DNA from: JBJHDF01 sp050486405
Lineage (GTDB): Bacteria > Pseudomonadota > Gammaproteobacteria > Pseudomonadales > Cellvibrionaceae
Assembly (NCBI GenBank): GCA_050486405.1
Contig: JBJHDF010000022.1
Location: forward strand, 1 to 64,000
DNA: 64,000 nt
Direction: 5' to 3'
Shown: one piece after another, positions 60,168 through 64,000 of the stretch
Layout: each line of letters starts with the position of its first letter
How positions within the stretch are numbered: the first letter of the stretch is position 1
Position numbers and translations under genes: made by a program
The notes under the pieces: generated by a model
What the model saw: only the letters and a program-made list of their open reading frames with translations
What the model was told of the DNA's origin: nothing
The model's database searches: none

Positions 60168-61757
60168 ATGCAAGTTACAGGGGAAATCCATGTCAACGGC
60201 CGCTGGGTCAAGGGCGACGGGCCGGCCTACTCGGCCGTAAACCCGGCCAGCGGCGAGCCGCTCGCGCCCGTTATGAGCAGTGCCGACGCGGCCCAGGTGG
60301 ATCAGGCGGCCGCAGCCGCAGCCGCAGCGTTTTCCACCTACAGCCGCACCGGTCTGGCGCAGCGCGCGGCATTTCTGCGCCTGTGCGCCGATGAGATCAT
60401 GGCGCTGGGCGACAGCCTGTGCGACCGGTTGAGTGCCGAAACCGGCTACCCGAGGGCCAGAGCGGAGGGCGAGCGCGCCCGCACCTGTGGCCAGTTGCGC
60501 ATGTTTGCCGACTATATCGAGACCGGTGACCACCTGGACGTGCGCATTGATACCGCCCAGCCCGAGCGTCAGCCCCTGCCCAAGCCCGATCTGCGGTTTA
60601 TGCAGCAGGCACTGGGTCCGGTGGCGGTGTTTGGCGCCGCCAACTTCCCTCTGGCGTTTTCCGTGGCGGGCGGTGACACAGCCTCTGCCCTGGCCGCTGG
60701 TTGCCCGGTGCTGACCAAAGGGCACCCCTCCCACCCCGGCACCTGTGAACTGGTGGCTCGGGCTATGGCCTCTGCTGTGGAGAAATCCGGCCTGCCTGCC
60801 GGTGTGTTCTCTCTGCTCATGGGGGGCGAAGAGGTTGGCGCCCGGTTGGTACAGGCAGCGGACGTCAAAGCGGTGGGCTTCACCGGGTCCTTTACCGGCG
60901 GCACGGCTCTGCAGCGACTGGCGGGCCAGCGTCCGGAGCCGATTCCGGTATTCGCGGAAATGGGCAGCGTCAATCCGGTGGTACTGCTGCCCGAGGCGCT
61001 GCGCGCCTCCGCCGACAGCATCGCCCGGGGATTTGTCGGCTCATTGACCCTGGGCACCGGTCAGTTCTGCGTCAATCCGGGTCTGGTGCTGGCGCTTGAG
61101 GGCGGGGAGTTGGAGGACTTTCTGAATGCCGCCGCCGAAAAGCTGCAACAGGTGGACGCCGGCGTCATGCTCAACCAGCGTATTTGCGCGGGGTATGACG
61201 AAGGTCTGGCAAGCTATCGCGGCAGGAATTACGTGCAGCTGGTGGCCGAGGGTCGTGCCGCCAGCGGCGACAAGGGCTTTGTGGCGCAGGCGGCACTGTT
61301 GCGTACTCGCGCCGAGGATTTTCTGGCGCACCCGGACATCCATGCGGAAATATTCGGGCCTGTATCGCTGGTGGTTGTCTGCAACAACGTCGCCCAGTTG
61401 CGGCAGGTGCTGGGTCAGTTGGAGGGCCAGTTGAGCGGCACCATCCATTGCACCGAGGCGGAGCTGGCCCGGCATACCGACCTGGTGGACATACTGACGC
61501 GAAAAGTCGGCCGACTGGTCATCAATGGTTTTCCCACCGGTGTGGAGGTCTGCCCGTCCATGATGCACGGCGGCCCCTTCCCGGCTTCCACCGATGCGCG
61601 CTTTACCTCCGTGGGCACAGCCGCCATCAAGCGCTTCCTGCGCCCGGTGTGCTACCAGGGCTTCCCCGAAGCGCTGTTGCCCGACGCGCTGCGCAATCAC
61701 AACCCCCTGCAACTTACCCGTGTGGTCAATGGCAATCCCACCAAGGATCCTCTGTGA
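60168..61757 (+). CDS. alpha-ketoglutaric semialdehyde dehydrogenase (NADP+-type)
   Basis: A 529-residue aldehyde dehydrogenase of the long ketoglutaric-semialdehyde (2,5-dioxovalerate) group. The catalytic Cys is in TGQFCVNPG and the general base Glu in FAEMGSVNP; FGAANFPLAFSVAGGDTASAL and KGHPSHPGT form the cofactor and substrate site. It would oxidise the semialdehyde to 2-oxoglutarate, the last step of oxidative pentose or aldarate breakdown. Its stop overlaps the dehydratase start (GTGA), tying it to sugar-acid use. Confidence 0.9.
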   Translation: MQVTGEIHVNGRWVKGDGPAYSAVNPASGEPLAPVMSSADAAQVDQAAAAAAAAFSTYSRTGLAQRAAFLRLCADEIMALGDSLCDRLSAETGYPRARAEGERARTCGQLRMFADYIETGDHLDVRIDTAQPERQPLPKPDLRFMQQALGPVAVFGAANFPLAFSVAGGDTASALAAGCPVLTKGHPSHPGTCELVARAMASAVEKSGLPAGVFSLLMGGEEVGARLVQAADVKAVGFTGSFTGGTALQRLAGQRPEPIPVFAEMGSVNPVVLLPEALRASADSIARGFVGSLTLGTGQFCVNPGLVLALEGGELEDFLNAAAEKLQQVDAGVMLNQRICAGYDEGLASYRGRNYVQLVAEGRAASGDKGFVAQAALLRTRAEDFLAHPDIHAEIFGPVSLVVVCNNVAQLRQVLGQLEGQLSGTIHCTEAELARHTDLVDILTRKVGRLVINGFPTGVEVCPSMMHGGPFPASTDARFTSVGTAAIKRFLRPVCYQGFPEALLPDALRNHNPLQLTRVVNGNPTKDPL

Positions 61758-63475
61758 AAAACAAGAAAAAACTGCGCAGCCAGGAGTGGTTCGGTGGCAG
61801 CGACAAAATGGGTTTTGTGCATCGTTCATGGTTGCGCAACCAGGGCTATCCTGACGACTACTTTCGCGGTCGCCCGGTCATCGGCATCTGTAACACCTGG
61901 TCGGAACTGACGCCCTGCAACGGACATCTGCGGGACGTGGCCGAAGTGGTCAAAAGAGGCGTACTCGAAGCCGGAGGTGTCCCCTTTGAGTTTCCGGTCA
62001 TGTCCCTGGGTGAGACCATCATGCGTCCCACCACCATGCTGTTTCGCAACCTCGCGAGTATGGACGTGGAAGAATCCATCCGCGCCAACCCCCTGGACGG
62101 CATTGTACTGCTCACCGGCTGTGACAAGACCACGCCGTCCCTGATCATGGGCGCCTGCAGTGTCGATCTGCCGACCCTGGTGGTCCCTGGCGGCCCCATG
62201 CTCAACGGCAAGTTTCGCGGCGGTGAAATCGGCTCCGGCTCCTTCAACTGGCAGATCAAGGAAAAGAAAGACACGGCGGAATTTTCCGACGAGGATCTGC
62301 TGGAAGCGGAAGTCTGCGCGGCCCGCAGCGCCGGCCACTGCAATACCATGGGCACCGCCTCCACTATGGCCACCATGGCAGAGGCGCTGGGGCTGACACT
62401 GCCGGGTGCCTCGTCCATTCCGGCCGTGGATGCGCGGAAAAAAGTCATGGCACAAGTGTCCGGCCGCCGCATCGTGGAGATGGTCAACGAGGACCTGAAA
62501 CTCAGTGATATTCTGGTGCGCGAGGCGTTTGAAAACGCCATAGTGGTCAATGCCGCCGTGGGTGGCTCCACCAATTTCATCATCCATCTCCAGGCCATCG
62601 CCGGGCGCATGGGCGTACCGCTGGAACTGGAAGATTTCGACCGCATTGGCGGTCAGATTCCCCTGCTGGTCAATCTGATGCCGTCGGGAAAGTATCTGAT
62701 GGAAGACTACTACTACGCCGGTGGATTGGGCGTGGTCATGAAGGAGCTGGGCGATGTGCTGCACGGCGGCATCGTTACCGCCAACGGTCAGACATTGGCG
62801 GACAACTATGCCAAGGCCAAGTGTTACAACCGCGAAGTGATCGTCACCCGCGACAAGCCGCTGAACCCGGCGGCCGGTATTGCCGTGCTGCGGGGCAACC
62901 TCTGTGAAAACGGCGCCGTGATCAAACCCTCCGCCACCACTCCCGCCTTGATGCGTCACCGTGGCAAGGCAGTGGTGTTTGAAAGCATGGAAGACTACCA
63001 CGCACGCATCGACGACCCGGATCTGGATATAGACGCCAACAGTGTGATCGTGCTCAAAGGCGTCGGGCCCAAAGGTTATCCGGGCATGCCCGAAGTGGGC
63101 AACGTGGATCTGCCCAGGAAACTCATACTGCAGGGCGTAAAGGACATGGTGCGCATTTCCGACGGGCGCATGAGTGGCACGGCCTACGGCACCGTGATAC
63201 TGCACGTTTCTCCCGAGTCCACCGTGGGTGGCACTCTGGCGCTGGTGCAGAACGGCGATGAGATTGAACTGGATGTGGAGCGGCGGCGCCTGCAACTGCT
63301 CGTCTCAGACGAAGAACTGGCCCGGCGACGTGCGCAGTGGCAGCCGCCGGAACCGCTGGCCACGCGAGGCTATGTAAAAATCTATCTGGATCATGTGGAG
63401 CAGGCCCATCTGGGCGCGGATCTGGATGTGCTGGTGGGCAAGTCCGGCTCGGTGGTGGACAGGGATTTGCATTAA
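61754..63475 (+). CDS. IlvD/Edd-family sugar-acid dehydratase
   Basis: A 573-residue dehydratase of the arabinonate/xylonate branch of IlvD/Edd. The [2Fe-2S] ligands are probably Cys55 (ELTPCN), Cys123 (TGCDKT) and Cys196 (AGHCNTMG). Their spacing equals that of the Rhizobium L-arabinonate dehydratase (59/127/200, recalled). The start is GTG 61754-61756, overlapping the upstream stop; an in-frame region reaching 61448 lies inside the dehydrogenase gene. With that enzyme and a GntP permease it suggests non-phosphorylative pentonate breakdown; D-gluconate or other acids are possible substrates. Confidence 0.9.
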   Translation: MKNKKKLRSQEWFGGSDKMGFVHRSWLRNQGYPDDYFRGRPVIGICNTWSELTPCNGHLRDVAEVVKRGVLEAGGVPFEFPVMSLGETIMRPTTMLFRNLASMDVEESIRANPLDGIVLLTGCDKTTPSLIMGACSVDLPTLVVPGGPMLNGKFRGGEIGSGSFNWQIKEKKDTAEFSDEDLLEAEVCAARSAGHCNTMGTASTMATMAEALGLTLPGASSIPAVDARKKVMAQVSGRRIVEMVNEDLKLSDILVREAFENAIVVNAAVGGSTNFIIHLQAIAGRMGVPLELEDFDRIGGQIPLLVNLMPSGKYLMEDYYYAGGLGVVMKELGDVLHGGIVTANGQTLADNYAKAKCYNREVIVTRDKPLNPAAGIAVLRGNLCENGAVIKPSATTPALMRHRGKAVVFESMEDYHARIDDPDLDIDANSVIVLKGVGPKGYPGMPEVGNVDLPRKLILQGVKDMVRISDGRMSGTAYGTVILHVSPESTVGGTLALVQNGDEIELDVERRRLQLLVSDEELARRRAQWQPPEPLATRGYVKIYLDHVEQAHLGADLDVLVGKSGSVVDRDLH

Positions 63476-63546
63476 AAAAGGGAAAAGGGAAAAGGGAAAA
63501 GAAAACAGGAAAAAGGGGTGAGGGGCAGGGAGCGTCATAATAATTT
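63476..63546 (+). other. purine-rich tract after dehydratase gene
   Basis: An A/G-rich run of repeated GGGAAAA units directly follows the dehydratase stop and leads into the foldback element. A similar A/G-rich tract occurs near 14766-14790. No gene or terminator is seen. Confidence 0.5.
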
Positions 63547-63689
63547 GAAGCCATCTCATAAACGTAGCGAGCGTGCGGCTGGTGGTGGCCGCCGGAGCGC
63601 AGGAACCGCAGTGTATAGGTAATACATGAGGATTCCGAACACCGCCGGACGCCGCCAGGCGTGCGCGCAGTAGTTTATGAGATGGCTTC
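63547..63689. mobile_element. 143-bp foldback (MITE-like) element
   Basis: GAAGCCATCTCATAAAC (63547-63563) and GTTTATGAGATGGCTTC (63673-63689) are perfect 17-bp terminal inverted repeats. The 109-bp interior is itself an imperfect foldback (GC-rich arms meeting near TGTATAGGTAATACA). It encodes no transposase and I see no clear target duplication. It fits a MITE moved by an IS with matching ends, or a large RNA hairpin between the dehydratase and permease genes. Confidence 0.65.
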
Positions 63690-63708
63690 TAACATAACAG
63701 GAGTCGGT

Positions 63709-64000
63709 ATGCTGATTGCTTATCTGGTGCTCTGTGTCATTCTGATTGTGCTCCTGACCTCCCGGTTCAAGGTGCACCCCTTTATTGCCCTGCTGTTGGT
63801 GGCACTGCTCTATGGTTTTCTCGCCGGGATGCCGGCGGATGACATTATTGCGGCGGTCAATGAAGGCTTTGGCCGCACTCTGGGTGACATCGGCCTAATT
63901 ATCATTCTCGGCATCATTATTGGCTGTTTTCTGGAAAATACCGGGGCCGCCTACCGTATCGCCGACCGGATACTGGCAATGGCCGGGCGCAAGAATGTCG
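63709..64000 (+). CDS. GntP-family sugar-acid permease (5' part)
   Basis: The first 97 codons of a membrane transporter, cut by the window end. ATG 63709 follows ACAGGAG. The sequence begins MLIAYLVLCVILIVLL and contains FKVHPFIALLLVALLYGFLAG, GFGRTLGDIGLIIILG and ENTGAAYRIADRIL, matching the start of GntP gluconate/H+ symporters. It probably imports the acid used by the upstream enzymes. A MITE-like element lies just before it. Confidence 0.9.
   Translation, partial: MLIAYLVLCVILIVLLTSRFKVHPFIALLLVALLYGFLAGMPADDIIAAVNEGFGRTLGDIGLIIILGIIIGCFLENTGAAYRIADRILAMAGRKNV

Noticed and set aside
61448..61753. N-terminal extension of the dehydratase frame
   Set aside because: It lies inside the dehydrogenase gene; the GTG at 61754 fits the family N-terminus and gives a normal overlap.
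63556..63777. 73-codon minus-strand open frame over the foldback element
   Set aside because: It reads across the element and into the permease gene antisense, with no transposase or other family features.

Overview
The window is about 64 kb of high-GC chromosome from a gammaproteobacterium. Gene content and order point to a marine Pseudomonadales/Cellvibrionales-type lineage (Halieaceae-like or similar); I cannot name a genus. The main evidence is a trxA-rho-ubiD block and a long block whose order matches, from memory, Pseudomonas aeruginosa PA0386 to PA0415: hemW-rdgB-DUF4426-metW-metX-yggT-proC-yggS-pilT-pilU, later ruvX-algH-tonB-gshB-pilGHIJK-chpABC. No rRNA, tRNA, CRISPR array or complete insertion sequence was seen.

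Layout. 1-3.2 kb: tail of an unknown gene, a SAM methyltransferase, two tiny membrane proteins and a YadA-type trimeric adhesin. 3.2-6.9 kb: ubiD, rho and thioredoxin on the minus strand, with good promoter candidates. 7-11 kb: a Tat-exported TIM-barrel lipoprotein, a DUF805 protein and a hybrid histidine kinase. 11-14.8 kb: an OmpA-like lipoprotein with a DUF4398 partner, hemW, rdgB and DUF4426. 14.8-20.1 kb: DUF4168, an NtrC-type two-component pair and metW-metX. 20.1-26.8 kb: a dynamin-like GTPase, yggT, proC, yggS, then divergent pilT-pilU. 27-34.1 kb: a tightly coupled wecB-nfrB-nfrA-DUF4434 operon, a c-di-GMP-responsive exopolysaccharide locus of the phage N4 receptor type. 34.1-39.7 kb: an accessory island with a Fic protein, a protein of unknown function and a two-motif PLD-family nuclease. 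39.6-42.6 kb: ruvX, algH, tonB and gshB. 42.9-55.3 kb: the Pil-Chp chemosensory operon that controls type IV pilus twitching. 55.4-64 kb: a lipoprotein, uvrD, rsmE, a DUF6159 membrane protein, and a sugar-acid catabolic operon (semialdehyde dehydrogenase, IlvD/Edd dehydratase, GntP permease cut by the window end).

How it fits together. PilT/PilU retract pili and Pil-Chp tunes them; NfrB carries an MshEN c-di-GMP domain, so motility and matrix glycan export sit in one neighbourhood. The best candidate for an undescribed system is the island at 34.1-39.7 kb. It has its own inverted-repeat control region, a translationally coupled pair (unknown 540-residue protein plus PLD nuclease), what looks like the decayed first codons of a restriction-modification methyltransferase, and a right edge that runs into the 3' end of ruvX.
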